DNA of 64,000 nucleotides, from assembly GCF_000716445.1 (NCBI RefSeq), contig NZ_JNWK01000005.1, positions 62,001 through 126,000 of the forward strand, given 5' to 3'. This document shows positions 8,476 through 32,013 of this stretch, one piece after another. The notes beneath the pieces were generated by a model, which worked only from the letters and a program-made list of their open reading frames with translations, was not told the origin of the DNA and did not search any database. A program made the position numbers and the translations under genes. Each line of letters opens with the position of its first letter. Within the stretch, counting starts at the first letter, position 1. Source of the DNA: Streptomyces wedmorensis (lineage in GTDB: Bacteria > Actinomycetota > Actinomycetes > Streptomycetales > Streptomycetaceae).

Positions 8476-10173
8476 ATGCCAACGGGCGCACCGACAGGGG
8501 GACTTGTCCTCCGACGGGCGATCAGAGGGCAACGCGGCCGCGTCATCGCCGCCTCCCTGCTCGGCATGACCCATCAAGGCTGCGAGGCCCTCGTCCCGGT
8601 GGTCGTCGGCGTCGTCATCGACTCGGCCGTGGCCACCGGCTCCTCCGCCTCGCTGCTGCGCTGGCTCCTCGTCCTCGCGGCCCTCTTCCTCGTCCTGTCC
8701 ACGTGCTACCGCACCAGCGCCCGGATCACCGAGGGCACCGGCGAACTCGCCGCGCACCGGCTCCGGATGGAGCTGGCCGCGCGCGTGCTCGACCCCCGGG
8801 GCGGCGCCGAGGCGAACCGGCTCCCCGGCGCCCTCACCAGCATCGCCACCAACGACGCCCGCCGGGTGGGATCGGTCGCGACCGTCCTCTCCTACGGCGT
8901 CTCCGCCGTCGCCGCCCTCGTGATCAGCGCCGTCGCACTGCTGAGGATCTCCGTACCGCTCGGCCTCCTCGTGCTCCTCGGCATCCCGCCGCTGCTCTGG
9001 CTCGGCCACCTCATCAGCCGGCCCCTCGAACGACGCAGCGAGACCGAACAGGAGCGCGCCGCCCACGCCTCGGGCGTCGCCGCCGACCTCGTGGCCGGCC
9101 TGCGCGTCCTCAAGGGCATGGGCGCGGAGTCGGCAGCCGTCGCCCGCTACCGCACCACGAGCCGGGACTCGCTGGCGGCCGCCCTGCGCGCGGCCCGCAG
9201 CCGGGCCGGACACGAGGGCGCGATCCTCGCCCTCACCGGCGTGTTCATCGCCGTGATCGGGCTCGTGGGCGCGTACCTCGCCATGGACGGCAGCATCAGC
9301 GTGGGCGACCTGGTGGCGGCCGTGGGCCTGGCCCAGTTCCTCCTGGGCCCGTTCCAGCTGCTCACCTACGTCAACGCCGAACTCGCCCAGGGCCGGGCGT
9401 CGGCCCGGCGGATCGCCGAGGTCCTGGCCTCGCCCGTCACGGTCGAAGGCGGACGGGCCGCGCCCGCCGCCCCGGCCGCCGGTCACCTCGCCCTGCGCGG
9501 GGTGTCGCTCGGCGCGCTGCGGGGCGTGGACCTCGACCTGCCCGCCGGCAGCCTGACCGGGGTCGTCACCGGCGATCCCGCCGCCGCCGCCGACCTGCTC
9601 CTGTGCCTGGCCCGGGAACAGGACCCCGCCGAAGGGACCGTCGAACTCGACGGCGTGGCCCTGACCGGGCTCGACCCCGACGCGCTGCGCCGTGCGGTCC
9701 TCGTCGCCCACCACGACGCGGACCTGTTCGAGAGCACGCTCCTGGAGAACGTCCGGGCCGGCGCCGACGGCGACACCGCGGCCGTCGACCACGCCCTGAC
9801 CGCCTCCGCCGCCGACGACGTGGCACGGCTGCTCCCCGACGGCGCGGACACCCTCCTCTCCGAGCGCGGCCGGTCCCTCTCCGGCGGGCAGCGGCAGCGT
9901 GTCGCACTCGCCCGGGCCCTCGCCGCCGACCGGCCCGTCCTGGTCCTCCACGACCCGACCACCGCCGTCGACAGCGTGACCGAATCGCGGATCGCGTCCC
10001 GGCTGCGCGAACTGCGCCGGGACCGCACCACGGTCCTCGTCACCACCAGCCCCGCCCTCCTCGCCGTCACCGACCGGGTCGTGGTCCTCGACGACGGGGC
10101 CGTGCGGGCCGACGGACCCCACGGCGAACTCCTCGCCGCCGACGCGGCCTACCGGGCGACGGTGCTGGCATGA
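8476..10173 (+). CDS. ABC exporter half-transporter with degenerate ATPase site
   Basis: A 565-residue half-transporter: a six-helix type-1 exporter membrane domain (residues about 1-310) and a nucleotide-binding domain (about 330-565). The Walker A position reads TGDPAAAADLL with no lysine, the Walker B end reads VLVLHDP so the catalytic glutamate is replaced by proline, and the switch histidine is absent (VLVTTSPA). The signature LSGGQRQR is intact. It is the degenerate partner of a heterodimer with the next gene, which it overlaps by ATGA. From its iron box and position it most likely exports the newly made siderophore across the cytoplasmic membrane. GGAGG precedes the ATG. Confidence 0.88.
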   Translation: MPTGAPTGGLVLRRAIRGQRGRVIAASLLGMTHQGCEALVPVVVGVVIDSAVATGSSASLLRWLLVLAALFLVLSTCYRTSARITEGTGELAAHRLRMELAARVLDPRGGAEANRLPGALTSIATNDARRVGSVATVLSYGVSAVAALVISAVALLRISVPLGLLVLLGIPPLLWLGHLISRPLERRSETEQERAAHASGVAADLVAGLRVLKGMGAESAAVARYRTTSRDSLAAALRAARSRAGHEGAILALTGVFIAVIGLVGAYLAMDGSISVGDLVAAVGLAQFLLGPFQLLTYVNAELAQGRASARRIAEVLASPVTVEGGRAAPAAPAAGHLALRGVSLGALRGVDLDLPAGSLTGVVTGDPAAAADLLLCLAREQDPAEGTVELDGVALTGLDPDALRRAVLVAHHDADLFESTLLENVRAGADGDTAAVDHALTASAADDVARLLPDGADTLLSERGRSLSGGQRQRVALARALAADRPVLVLHDPTTAVDSVTESRIASRLRELRRDRTTVLVTTSPALLAVTDRVVVLDDGAVRADGPHGELLAADAAYRATVLA

Positions 10174-12053
10174 CGCCCGGGAAGACCGAAGAGGACCGAG
10201 CGACGACGGAGACGGAAGAGACCATGCACGACAGCCGGCGAGACCGCTCGCTCCTGCCGACCGCCACCCGCGCCGAGTCCCTCGCGGCCCTCCGCACCAT
10301 GCTGCGCGGCCACCGGCTCCTCGCCACCGCCGCGCTCGCCGTCCTGGTCGCCGGGACGGGCATCGGGCTGCTGACCGCCCCGCTCCTCGGACACATCGTC
10401 GACCTGGTGGTCGAGCGGCGCGGGGCGGCGGCCCTCACGGCGCCGCTCGTGCTGCTCATCGCCGTCGCGGTCGTCCGGGGCGCGGCCGCCGCCCTCGGCG
10501 GAACCCTCGTCGCGCGGCTCGGCGAGACCGTGCTCGCCGCCCTGCGCGAGCAGTTCGTGGAGCGCGCGCTGCGGCTCCCGCTGGAGCGCGTCGAGGCGGC
10601 CGGCTCCGGCGACCTCGTGTCACGGGTGACCAGCGACGTGACCGTGATCGCCACGTCCGTGCGCCAGGCGCTGCCCGAGTTCAGCCGCTCCGCGCTGACC
10701 ATCGTGCTCACCTTCGCCGGACTCGCCGTCCTCGACTGGCGGTTCCTGCTCGCGGCGCTGCTCGCGGCGCCCGTCCAGGTGGCCTCGGTGCGCTGGTACC
10801 TGCGCCGCTCCGCCCCCGTGTACGCCGGACAACGCGTCGCCACCGGCGCGTTGCAGCACCAGCTGCTCGACAGCGTCGGCGGCGCGCGGACCGTCCGAGC
10901 GTTCCGGCTCGGCACCCCCCACACGGAACTCCTGGAGCGGCGGTCGGAGGCCGCCCGCGATCTGGGCCTGCGGGGCATCCACATCGTCACCGGCTTCTTC
11001 TCCCGGCTGAACCTGGCCGAGTTCATCGGTCTCGCCGCGATGCTCGCCACCGGATTCGTGCTCGTCGACCGCGGCTCGGTCAGCATCGGCACGGCCACGG
11101 CCGCCGCCCTCTACTTCCACAGCCTCTTCAACCCGGTCAACGCGGCGCTGTACCTCCTGGACGACGCGCAGTCCGCCGGGGCGAGCTTCGCCCGCCTGGT
11201 CGGCGTCTCCGCGCTGCCGGCCGAGCGCGCGCCGCAGGGGGCGGACGCCCCCGCCGACGGCTCGGTCGGGGTGACCGGGGTCGGCCACGCCTACGGGACC
11301 GGCGCGCCGGTGCTGCACGAGGTCGACCTCCAGGTGCGCGGCGGGGAGCGGGTGGCGCTCGTCGGCGCCAGCGGGGCGGGCAAGACGACCCTCGCCAAGG
11401 TGATCGCCGGTGTGCACGAGCCGACGGCCGGGTCGATCACGCTCGGCGGGGTCGACGCCGGGAAGCTGGGCCCGGCCGGGGTCCGCCGCGCGGTGAGCCT
11501 CATCAGCCAGGAGGTGCACGTCTTCGCCGGGCCCCTCGCCGAGGACCTGCGCCTCGCCCGGCCCGACGCCGACGACGCGGCGCTGCGCGCGGCCCTCGAC
11601 CGGGTGGGTGCCCTGGAGTGGGCGGAGGCGCTGCCCGAGGGCCTCGCCACCGTCGTCGGAGAGGGCGGGCACCGGCTGACGGTGACGCAGGCGCAACACC
11701 TCGCGCTGGCCCGCCTCGTCCTCGCCGACCCGCCCGTCGCCATCCTCGACGAGGCGACCGCCGACGCGGGCAGCGCCGGAGCGCGGGTCCTGGAGGAAGC
11801 CGCGGAACGGGCCCTGTCCGGCCGTACGGGCCTGGTGGTGGCCCACCGCCTCCCCCAGGCGGCGGCCGCCGACCGCGTGGTCGTCCTGGACCGGGGCCGG
11901 GTCGTCGAGACCGGCACCCACGCCGAACTGGTCGCCGCCGGAGGGCGGTACGCCGCGCTCTGGGCGGCCTGGTCGGACAGCCGCCGGGAGCCCGCCGAGC
12001 GCGTCCCGCGCCCGGCCGCGGACCCCGGCGTCCCGGTGCCACCGGCCTCCTGA
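10170..12053 (+). CDS. ABC exporter half-transporter, catalytic partner
   Basis: A 627-residue half-transporter with a type-1 exporter membrane domain (residues about 40-345) and an ATPase domain (about 370-600). Here Walker A (GASGAGKTT), Walker B (VAILDEAT) and the H-loop (VVAHRLP) are intact, but the signature LSGGQ is changed to LTVTQAQ. Combined with the upstream subunit this leaves one complete ATP site, made from this protein's Walker motifs and the partner's LSGGQ. A hydrophilic N-terminus of about 25 residues precedes the membrane part; an internal ATG (residue 19) is an alternative start. The C-terminal tail is Arg/Pro-rich. A 36-bp tandem repeat begins across its stop codon. Confidence 0.88.
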   Translation: MTPGKTEEDRATTETEETMHDSRRDRSLLPTATRAESLAALRTMLRGHRLLATAALAVLVAGTGIGLLTAPLLGHIVDLVVERRGAAALTAPLVLLIAVAVVRGAAAALGGTLVARLGETVLAALREQFVERALRLPLERVEAAGSGDLVSRVTSDVTVIATSVRQALPEFSRSALTIVLTFAGLAVLDWRFLLAALLAAPVQVASVRWYLRRSAPVYAGQRVATGALQHQLLDSVGGARTVRAFRLGTPHTELLERRSEAARDLGLRGIHIVTGFFSRLNLAEFIGLAAMLATGFVLVDRGSVSIGTATAAALYFHSLFNPVNAALYLLDDAQSAGASFARLVGVSALPAERAPQGADAPADGSVGVTGVGHAYGTGAPVLHEVDLQVRGGERVALVGASGAGKTTLAKVIAGVHEPTAGSITLGGVDAGKLGPAGVRRAVSLISQEVHVFAGPLAEDLRLARPDADDAALRAALDRVGALEWAEALPEGLATVVGEGGHRLTVTQAQHLALARLVLADPPVAILDEATADAGSAGARVLEEAAERALSGRTGLVVAHRLPQAAAADRVVVLDRGRVVETGTHAELVAAGGRYAALWAAWSDSRREPAERVPRPAADPGVPVPPAS

Positions 12054-12154
12054 GACCGAACGACCGCGCACGGGGCCGCGACCTCCTGAGACCGAACGAC
12101 CACGCACGAGGCCGCGACCTCCTGAGACCGAACGACCACGCATCGGGCGTGCGG
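12047..12154. repeat. 36-bp tandem repeat, three copies
   Basis: Three copies of a 36-bp unit (starting 12047, 12083, 12119; the third diverges at its end) run from the last codons of the exporter gene into the intergenic region. Each copy includes the sequence CTCCTGAGACCGAACGAC, so the stop codon itself is triplicated. Confidence 0.9.
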
Positions 12155-12240
12155 CTCTTCTCGGGCCGAACGGCCGCACGCCCGGCCGGCGGCCGCCCGA
12201 GGCGGAACCGTCAGGCCGGACTGCCACACACCGGCAAGCG

Positions 12241-12279
12241 GGAGGGGGCGGTACGACGAGTCGTCGTACCGCCCCCTCC
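12241..12279. terminator. Strong hairpin terminator
   Basis: Arms 12241-12259 and 12261-12279 form a perfect 19-bp inverted repeat followed by a T-rich run (TTCTGTCGTCC). It should end transcription of the exporter operon. The 307-bp gap 12054-12360 holds only this hairpin, the next one and the 36-bp repeat. Confidence 0.85.
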
Positions 12280-12306
12280 TTCTGTCGTCCCCTCCCCCGC
12301 ACACGC

Positions 12307-12341
12307 GGCCGCCCGCGGGGAGGACTTCCCCGCGGGCGGCC
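12307..12341. terminator. Hairpin terminator after MbtH gene
   Basis: A perfect 14-bp stem (12307-12320 with 12328-12341, 7-nt loop) lies 20 bp beyond the MbtH stop codon on the minus strand, fitting a terminator of the NRPS operon. Confidence 0.75.
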
Positions 12342-12360
12342 GGCGGTGTGTCGGAGGCGG

Positions 12361-12566
12361 TCAGGCCTGCCGGGCGACGAGGCTCGCGGGGCGCAGGTCG
12401 GTCCAGTGGGACTCGACGTACGCCAGGCAGGCGTCGCGGGTGTCCTCGCCGAAGACGGTCCGCCAGCCGGCGGGCACGGCGGCGAAGGAGGGCCACAGCG
12501 AGTGCTGGTTCTCCTCGTTGGCCAGCGCCAGGAAACGGCCCTGGGGGTCCTCGAAGGGGTTGGTCG

Positions 12567-12570
<4 letters not shown>
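12361..12570 (-). CDS. MbtH-family NRPS chaperone
   Basis: A 69-residue MbtH-like protein with all family hallmarks: [21 protein letters not shown], and the C-terminal [10 protein letters not shown]. MbtH proteins bind adenylation domains and are required for their folding or activity. Its ATG overlaps the NRPS stop codon (ATGA), so it is translated together with the 4,868-residue synthetase it presumably serves. The length is normal. Confidence 0.96.
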
Positions 12571-27173
<14,603 letters not shown>

Positions 27174-27252
27174 CGTACGAAGTGGCCTTTCCCTGATGGT
27201 GCGTCGGTGTGGGGGTCCCGTGGGGCGTCCTTCCGCCCCACGGGACCGGTCG

Positions 27253-28314
27253 TCACTTGATCGCCGTGAGGAGCGGCTCGATCTCGTCGATGGCGTACGG
27301 GATCGACAGGACGGTGTTGAAGGAGAACGCGGCGCCGATGTCCGGGTCCTGGTAGGGCACGAAGAGGTCGCGCTTCTCCTGGTTGACCTTCAGCTTCCGG
27401 TACAGCGGCTCGGCCTTGACGCGGTCGTTGGCCTCGGCGCTGGAGGTGACCCAGACCAGGCGGTCGACGTCGAGGACGTTCAGCTTCTCGGCGCCCAGTT
27501 CGGCGGCGTTCCAGCCCGGCTTGGCCAGGGTGTCGATCTCCGGCTTCAGCTTGAAGCCGAGTTCGGTGAAGAAGATCGCCTTGGGGTCGGTCTTCGTGAA
27601 CGCCGAGTACTTGCCGGCCTCGAAGCTGTCGGCGACGGCCAGCGTCTTCCCGGCGAACTCGGGGTGCTCGTCCCGGACGGCCTTGAAACGGGCGTCGATG
27701 TCCGTGATCAGCTTCTCCGTCTCGGCGTCCTTGCCGAGCGCCTTGCCGATCTGCCGGGTCATGACCTGCCAGGGCGCGCCGTAGTCGGGGTGGTCCGCGG
27801 GCTGGGCGACGACCTTGGTGAACTTCGAGAGCGTGTCGTACTGCTCCTTCTTCATCCCCGAGTACTGGGCGATGACGAGGTCCGGCTTCAGTGCCGCGAT
27901 CTTCTCGATGTTGTACTCGTCGCGCTCGCCGACGATCTCGGGCTTCGTGGTCCCCCACTTGTCCTTCGCCCACGGCCACTTGCCGTACGGCTGCTCCTTG
28001 AACCAGTCGACCGCGCCGACGGGCTTCACTCCGAGGGCGAGCACCGCGTCCTGGTCGGAGAGGCCGAGGGTGACGACCCTCTTCGGCTCCGCGTCGATCG
28101 TCGTGCTGCCGTACTTGTGGGCGACGGTGACCGGGAAGGAGGCCTTCGCGGCGGACCCGTCGGCCGGGGCGGGGGCCGAGGACGAGGAGGACGGACCGTC
28201 CTTCTCCGTACCGCCGCCGCACGCGGCGAGGGTGAGCGCGGCCACGGCGACGACGGCGAGCCGGGGGGCGGATCTGGCGAACCGCGCCAGTACGGGACGT
28301 GCGGGAGTGGACAC
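27253..28314 (-). CDS. Ferric-siderophore-binding lipoprotein
   Basis: A 353-residue periplasmic-binding-type protein with a lipoprotein signal peptide ending in the lipobox LAAC (about residues 30-36), a Ser/Ala/Pro linker, then a FepB/FhuD-type domain ([22 protein letters not shown] and [11 protein letters not shown]). It should be anchored outside the membrane and capture the ferric siderophore for the permeases at 6058-8213. The GTG at 28314 is chosen because AAAGGA lies six bases ahead; a GTG at 28329 is the longer alternative without a ribosome site. It lies between the monooxygenase and the NRPS in one operon. Confidence 0.92.
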   Translation of the reverse strand: MSTPARPVLARFARSAPRLAVVAVAALTLAACGGGTEKDGPSSSSSAPAPADGSAAKASFPVTVAHKYGSTTIDAEPKRVVTLGLSDQDAVLALGVKPVGAVDWFKEQPYGKWPWAKDKWGTTKPEIVGERDEYNIEKIAALKPDLVIAQYSGMKKEQYDTLSKFTKVVAQPADHPDYGAPWQVMTRQIGKALGKDAETEKLITDIDARFKAVRDEHPEFAGKTLAVADSFEAGKYSAFTKTDPKAIFFTELGFKLKPEIDTLAKPGWNAAELGAEKLNVLDVDRLVWVTSSAEANDRVKAEPLYRKLKVNQEKRDLFVPYQDPDIGAAFSFNTVLSIPYAIDEIEPLLTAIK

Positions 28315-28451
28315 GGACGTTCCTTTCACGGGGATTCACGGTGCGTGCCAGGCCGGCCGGGCACGGCGAAGCCGCCCGGCGGGGCATGACGGTGGGGCGC
28401 GGGGGGTGGTGCTGGAGGGGGACGCGCCGGTACGGGCGTCCGCGGGTGCCG

Positions 28452-29909
28452 CTAGTAGCGGGGGGTGCCGACCCCGTCCGCGACGGGACGGACCTCGTCG
28501 GAGGCGGAGACGGAGGCCGTGGCGGAGACCGGGACGGCCGCGGAGACCGCGGCGGGTGCGGAGGCGGGCGTCGCGGCGGAGGCGGGGGACGCCGCGGGGC
28601 CGGACGCGGGGGCCCGGCGGCGGTCGATGACCGAGTCGAGGATCTCGCCGACCCTGATCGCGGTGTTGGAGAGCAGCGACGACGTGATGCCGTGGGTGTG
28701 CTCGGTGCCGCCCTGGAGGTAGATGCCGCAGCGCAGCCGGGGGTCGGTGGCGAGGCGGTAGTCGCGCTCGACGAGCAGCCGGCCGCTCGCGTCGCGGTGG
28801 CAGTGGTCGGCGACGTCGCCGAGGAGGGCCACGGGGTCGGCCGGGCTGTATCCGGTGGCCAGGACGACGACGTCGGCGTCGAGCACGGTCTCCTCGCCGC
28901 TGACCAGGGACGTGACGGTGGCGCGGACGCGTTCCGGGCCGTCCTCGACGCCCGTGAGGCGGGAGACGTTGAGGAAGCGGAGGCGCTCGGTGCCGAGGAC
29001 CTTCTCCTGGTACGACTGCCGGTACAGGTCGTCGATGAGGTCGATGTCCACCACGGAGTAGTTGGTGTTCCCGTGGTAGTCCATCAGTTTGCGCTTGATG
29101 TCGTCGGGTGCCGTGAAGTACTCGTCGACCGCCCCCGGGTCGAAGATGCGGTTGGCGAAGCCGCTGTCGTCGGCGGGGCTGTAGCCGTAGCGGGAGAAGA
29201 CGGCGCAGATCTCCGCGTCGGGGAAGCGGCGGTGCAGGTAGGCCACGTTCTCGGCGGCGCTCTGTCCGGCGCCCACCACGACGAACCGCTCGGGGGCGGT
29301 GCCGTCCAGGCCGTCCACCTTGGCGAGCAGGTCGGAGTTGTGCCAGACGCGGTCGCTCCGCTCGACGCCCTCCGGCAGGCGGGGGCGCAGTCCGGTGCCG
29401 AGGACGAGGTTGCGGGCGCGGTGCACGACGAGTTCGGTGCCGGAGCGGGCGGTCACCTCCAGGTACTCGACGGCGCCGTCCTGGACCACCGGACGGACGG
29501 CGGTGACCTCGTGGCCGTACGAGACCATGTCGTCGACCTTCGCCGCCGCCCACTCGAAGTAGTCGTGGAACTCCACGCGGAGCGGGAAGAGGTTCTTGTG
29601 GTTGACGAAGTCGATCAGCCGGCCCTTGCTCTGCAGGTAGCAGAGGAAGCTGTACTCGCTGGACGGGTTCCGCAGCGTCACCAGGTCCTTGAGGAAGGAC
29701 ACCTGCATGGTGGCGTCGTCGATCAGCATGCCGCGGTGCCAGCCGAAGCGGGCCTGCCGCTCGAAGAAGTGGGCGGTGACGGCCTCCTCCCTGCCGACGC
29801 GGGCGTTGTGCTCGCTGAGCGCTAACGCCATGGCCACATTGGACGGCCCGAAGCCGACCCCAATGAGGTCGTGGACCAGAGGTGTGTCACCAGGAAGAAC
29901 CTGCGACAT
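28452..29909 (-). CDS. L-ornithine N5-monooxygenase
   Basis: A 485-residue flavin-dependent N-hydroxylating monooxygenase (SidA/PvdA/CchB family). The FAD motif is GVGFGPSNVAMALAL, the NADPH motif VVGAGQSAAENV, and the C-terminal motif VVLATGYSP. It makes N5-hydroxyornithine, the iron-chelating unit, from L-ornithine, NADPH and O2. The ATG at 29909 follows GGGAG; a longer frame starting at 30095 would run through the iron box and is rejected. Codon 29 is TTA (29823-29825), so translation may depend on the bldA tRNA. The last 55 residues are an Ala/Ser/Pro-rich low-complexity tail beyond the usual fold. First gene of the operon leading to the binding protein, NRPS and MbtH. Confidence 0.94.
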   Translation of the reverse strand: MSQVLPGDTPLVHDLIGVGFGPSNVAMALALSEHNARVGREEAVTAHFFERQARFGWHRGMLIDDATMQVSFLKDLVTLRNPSSEYSFLCYLQSKGRLIDFVNHKNLFPLRVEFHDYFEWAAAKVDDMVSYGHEVTAVRPVVQDGAVEYLEVTARSGTELVVHRARNLVLGTGLRPRLPEGVERSDRVWHNSDLLAKVDGLDGTAPERFVVVGAGQSAAENVAYLHRRFPDAEICAVFSRYGYSPADDSGFANRIFDPGAVDEYFTAPDDIKRKLMDYHGNTNYSVVDIDLIDDLYRQSYQEKVLGTERLRFLNVSRLTGVEDGPERVRATVTSLVSGEETVLDADVVVLATGYSPADPVALLGDVADHCHRDASGRLLVERDYRLATDPRLRCGIYLQGGTEHTHGITSSLLSNTAIRVGEILDSVIDRRRAPASGPAASPASAATPASAPAAVSAAVPVSATASVSASDEVRPVADGVGTPRY

Positions 29910-29991
29910 GTCACTCCCATCGTGCAAGCCGTGTACGGGCGTGGGTGGGAACGGGTCTCCGGGCGCGCCGAGAAGGCGGCCGAGCCCGAAC

Positions 29992-30010
29992 TTAGGTAAA
30001 GCTAACCTCA
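29992..30010. promoter_or_regulatory. Iron box for monooxygenase-NRPS operon
   Basis: TTAGGTAAAGCTAACCTCA matches the iron-box consensus at 16 of 19 positions and lies 82 bp upstream of the monooxygenase start. Confidence 0.85.
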
Positions 30011-30096
30011 TCTGGCGGGAGCTGTCGACCGGCTCGAGCGAGTCGAAATCCGGCCAGCGGCCGTGAACACCCTTGAGTATGCGGCCAGTTGCCATG

Positions 30097-30115
30097 TTAG
30101 GTAAGCCTTGCTTTA
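30097..30115. promoter_or_regulatory. Iron box for formyltransferase operon
   Basis: TTAGGTAAGCCTTGCTTTA matches the consensus at 13 of 19 positions with a perfect left half TTAGGT. It lies 40 bp upstream of the formyltransferase start. With the site at 29992 it makes a divergent, doubly controlled promoter region. Confidence 0.65.
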
Positions 30116-30154
30116 CTTGGCGCCAATCCCACCCCCCTTCCGAGGAGGAAGCCC

Positions 30155-31102
30155 ATGCGGGTCGTCATGTTCGGTTATCAGACCTGGGGCCATCGCACCC
30201 TCCGAGCGCTCCTGGACTCCGAACACGACGTCGTCATGGTCGTGACGCACCCCAGGAGCGAGCACGCCTACGAGAAGATCTGGAGCGACTCCGTCGCCGA
30301 CCTGGCCGCGGAACACGACGTCCCCGTCGTCATCCGCAACCGGCCCGACGACGAGGAGCTGTTCGCCCTCCTCAAGGAGGCCGATCCGGACATCATCGTG
30401 GCCAACAACTGGCGTACGTGGATCCCGCCGAGGATCTACACGCTGCCCCGCCACGGCACGCTCAACGTCCACGACTCACTGCTGCCCAAGTACGCCGGCT
30501 TCTCGCCGCTGATCTGGGCGCTGATCAACGGCGAGACCGAAGTGGGCGTGACGGCCCACATGATGGACGAGGTGCTCGACGCCGGCGACATCGTCCGGCA
30601 GCGGGCGGTCGCCGTCGGACCCACCGACACGGCGACCGACCTCTTCCACAAGACGGTCGACCTCATCGCCCCCGTCACGATCGGCGCCCTCGACCTGATC
30701 GCCTCCGGACGGACCGACTTCACCCCGCAGGACAGGTCGCAGGCCAGCTTCTTCCACAAGCGCGCCGAAGAGGACATCCGGATCGACTGGAACTGGCCGG
30801 CCGACGTCCTGGAACGCCTGGTCCGCGCCCAGTCGGCGCCGTACCCGGCGGCCTTCACCTACCACCGCGGCAAGCGCCTCGAGGTGCTCTCCGCCGTCGT
30901 CTCGACGGGCCGTTACGGAGGCACGCCCGGACGCGTCTTCTACCGCGAGGGGGACGGCGTCGTGATCGTCGCCGGAGCGGACGCCCGCACCGGCCGCAAC
31001 CACGGCCTCGCCCTCACCCGGGTACGGACCGAGGACGGGCGCGAACTCCCCGCGGCCGAGTACTTCACTTCCATGGGCGGCTACCTCACCGGCCGCCCCT
31101 GA
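30155..31102 (+). CDS. N5-hydroxyornithine formyltransferase (CchA-like)
   Basis: A 315-residue protein of the methionyl-tRNA formyltransferase superfamily. The catalytic region shows the Asn and His of LNVHDSLLPKYAGFSP and the Asp of AHMMDEVLDAGDIV; a C-terminal OB-like domain follows. In hydroxamate siderophore loci such enzymes transfer a formyl group from N10-formyltetrahydrofolate to the hydroxylated side-chain nitrogen of ornithine, giving N5-formyl-N5-hydroxyornithine for two of the NRPS modules. GAGGAGGAAG precedes the ATG. It is divergent from the monooxygenase across two iron boxes and is followed after 17 bp by the dimethylargininase-like gene. Confidence 0.92.
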   Translation: MRVVMFGYQTWGHRTLRALLDSEHDVVMVVTHPRSEHAYEKIWSDSVADLAAEHDVPVVIRNRPDDEELFALLKEADPDIIVANNWRTWIPPRIYTLPRHGTLNVHDSLLPKYAGFSPLIWALINGETEVGVTAHMMDEVLDAGDIVRQRAVAVGPTDTATDLFHKTVDLIAPVTIGALDLIASGRTDFTPQDRSQASFFHKRAEEDIRIDWNWPADVLERLVRAQSAPYPAAFTYHRGKRLEVLSAVVSTGRYGGTPGRVFYREGDGVVIVAGADARTGRNHGLALTRVRTEDGRELPAAEYFTSMGGYLTGRP

Positions 31103-31119
31103 CCCCGAGGACCCTCACC

Positions 31120-31932
31120 ATGCGTACCGCACGGCCCAGGCACTACCTCATGTGCCGGCCCACCCACTTCGACGTGGTCTACTCCATCAACCCCTGGATG
31201 GACCCGGCGAAGCCCGTCGACACCCCCCTGGCCATCGCCCAGTGGGAGAAGCTGCGCGAGGTCTACCTGAGCCTCGGTCACACCGTCGACACCATCGAAC
31301 CCCTCCCCGGCCTCCCCGACATGGTCTTCGCCGCCAACGGCGCGACGGTGATCGACGGCCGCGCCCTGGTGGCGCGGTTCCGGGACGCCGAACGCATCGC
31401 GGAGGGCCCCGCCTACCACGACTGGCTGCGCGACCACGGGTTCCCCGACCTCCGTACGGCCGGCGTCGTCAACGAGGGCGAGGGCGACTACCTGTTGGCC
31501 GGCCCATGGCTGCTCGCGGGAACCGGGTTCCGCAGCGACCCGCGCTCGCACGACGAGGCACAGGAGTTCTTCGGACGTCCCGTCATCGGCCTCACGCTCG
31601 TCGACCCGGCCTACTACCACCTGGACACCGCGCTCACGGTGCTCGACGAGACGACGATCGCCTACTACCCGGCGGCGTTCTCCCCCGGCAGCCTCGCCGT
31701 GCTGCGGCGGCTGTTCCCCGACGCCGTCATCGCCACGGAACAGGACGCGGCGGTCTTCGGCCTCAACGCCACGTCCGACGGCCTGAACGTGGTCCTGCCC
31801 CACAACGCCACCGCGCTGACCGAGCAGTTGCGCGAGCGGGGCTTCCGCCCCGTCGGCGTGGACCTCTCGGAGCTCCTCAAGGCCGGCGGCAGCGTCAAGT
31901 GCTGCACGCTGGAGCTGCGTACGGCCTCCTGA
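31120..31932 (+). CDS. Dimethylargininase/amidinotransferase-like hydrolase
   Basis: A 270-residue protein of the guanidino-group-modifying (GME) superfamily. Visible are the N-terminal Asn/Gly substrate loop (PDMVFAANGATVID), the His-Asp pair in YYHLDTALTVLD and the C-terminal catalytic Cys region GGSVKCCTLEL. Family members hydrolyse arginine or N-methylarginines to citrulline or move amidino groups. Close to a hydroxyornithine siderophore system it may supply ornithine precursor from (methyl)arginine via citrulline; that role is inference. It starts 17 bp after the formyltransferase and should share its iron-regulated transcript. Confidence 0.8.
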   Translation: MRTARPRHYLMCRPTHFDVVYSINPWMDPAKPVDTPLAIAQWEKLREVYLSLGHTVDTIEPLPGLPDMVFAANGATVIDGRALVARFRDAERIAEGPAYHDWLRDHGFPDLRTAGVVNEGEGDYLLAGPWLLAGTGFRSDPRSHDEAQEFFGRPVIGLTLVDPAYYHLDTALTVLDETTIAYYPAAFSPGSLAVLRRLFPDAVIATEQDAAVFGLNATSDGLNVVLPHNATALTEQLRERGFRPVGVDLSELLKAGGSVKCCTLELRTAS

Positions 31933-32013
31933 AACCCCGACGTGCCCCGGACGGTCCCGGGGCACGTCGCCGGGGTGTCTCCGACGCACCGGCCGGACCC
32001 CAAGGAAGAGTTG

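Noticed and set aside
28330..28451. Possible small gene between monooxygenase and binding-protein genes
   Set aside because: No frame has a start with ribosome site; it looks like an operon-internal gap.
29910..30095. A longer start for the ornithine monooxygenase at 30095
   Set aside because: It would place the iron box and promoter inside the coding sequence and adds residues unlike the family; the ATG at 29909 has a ribosome site.
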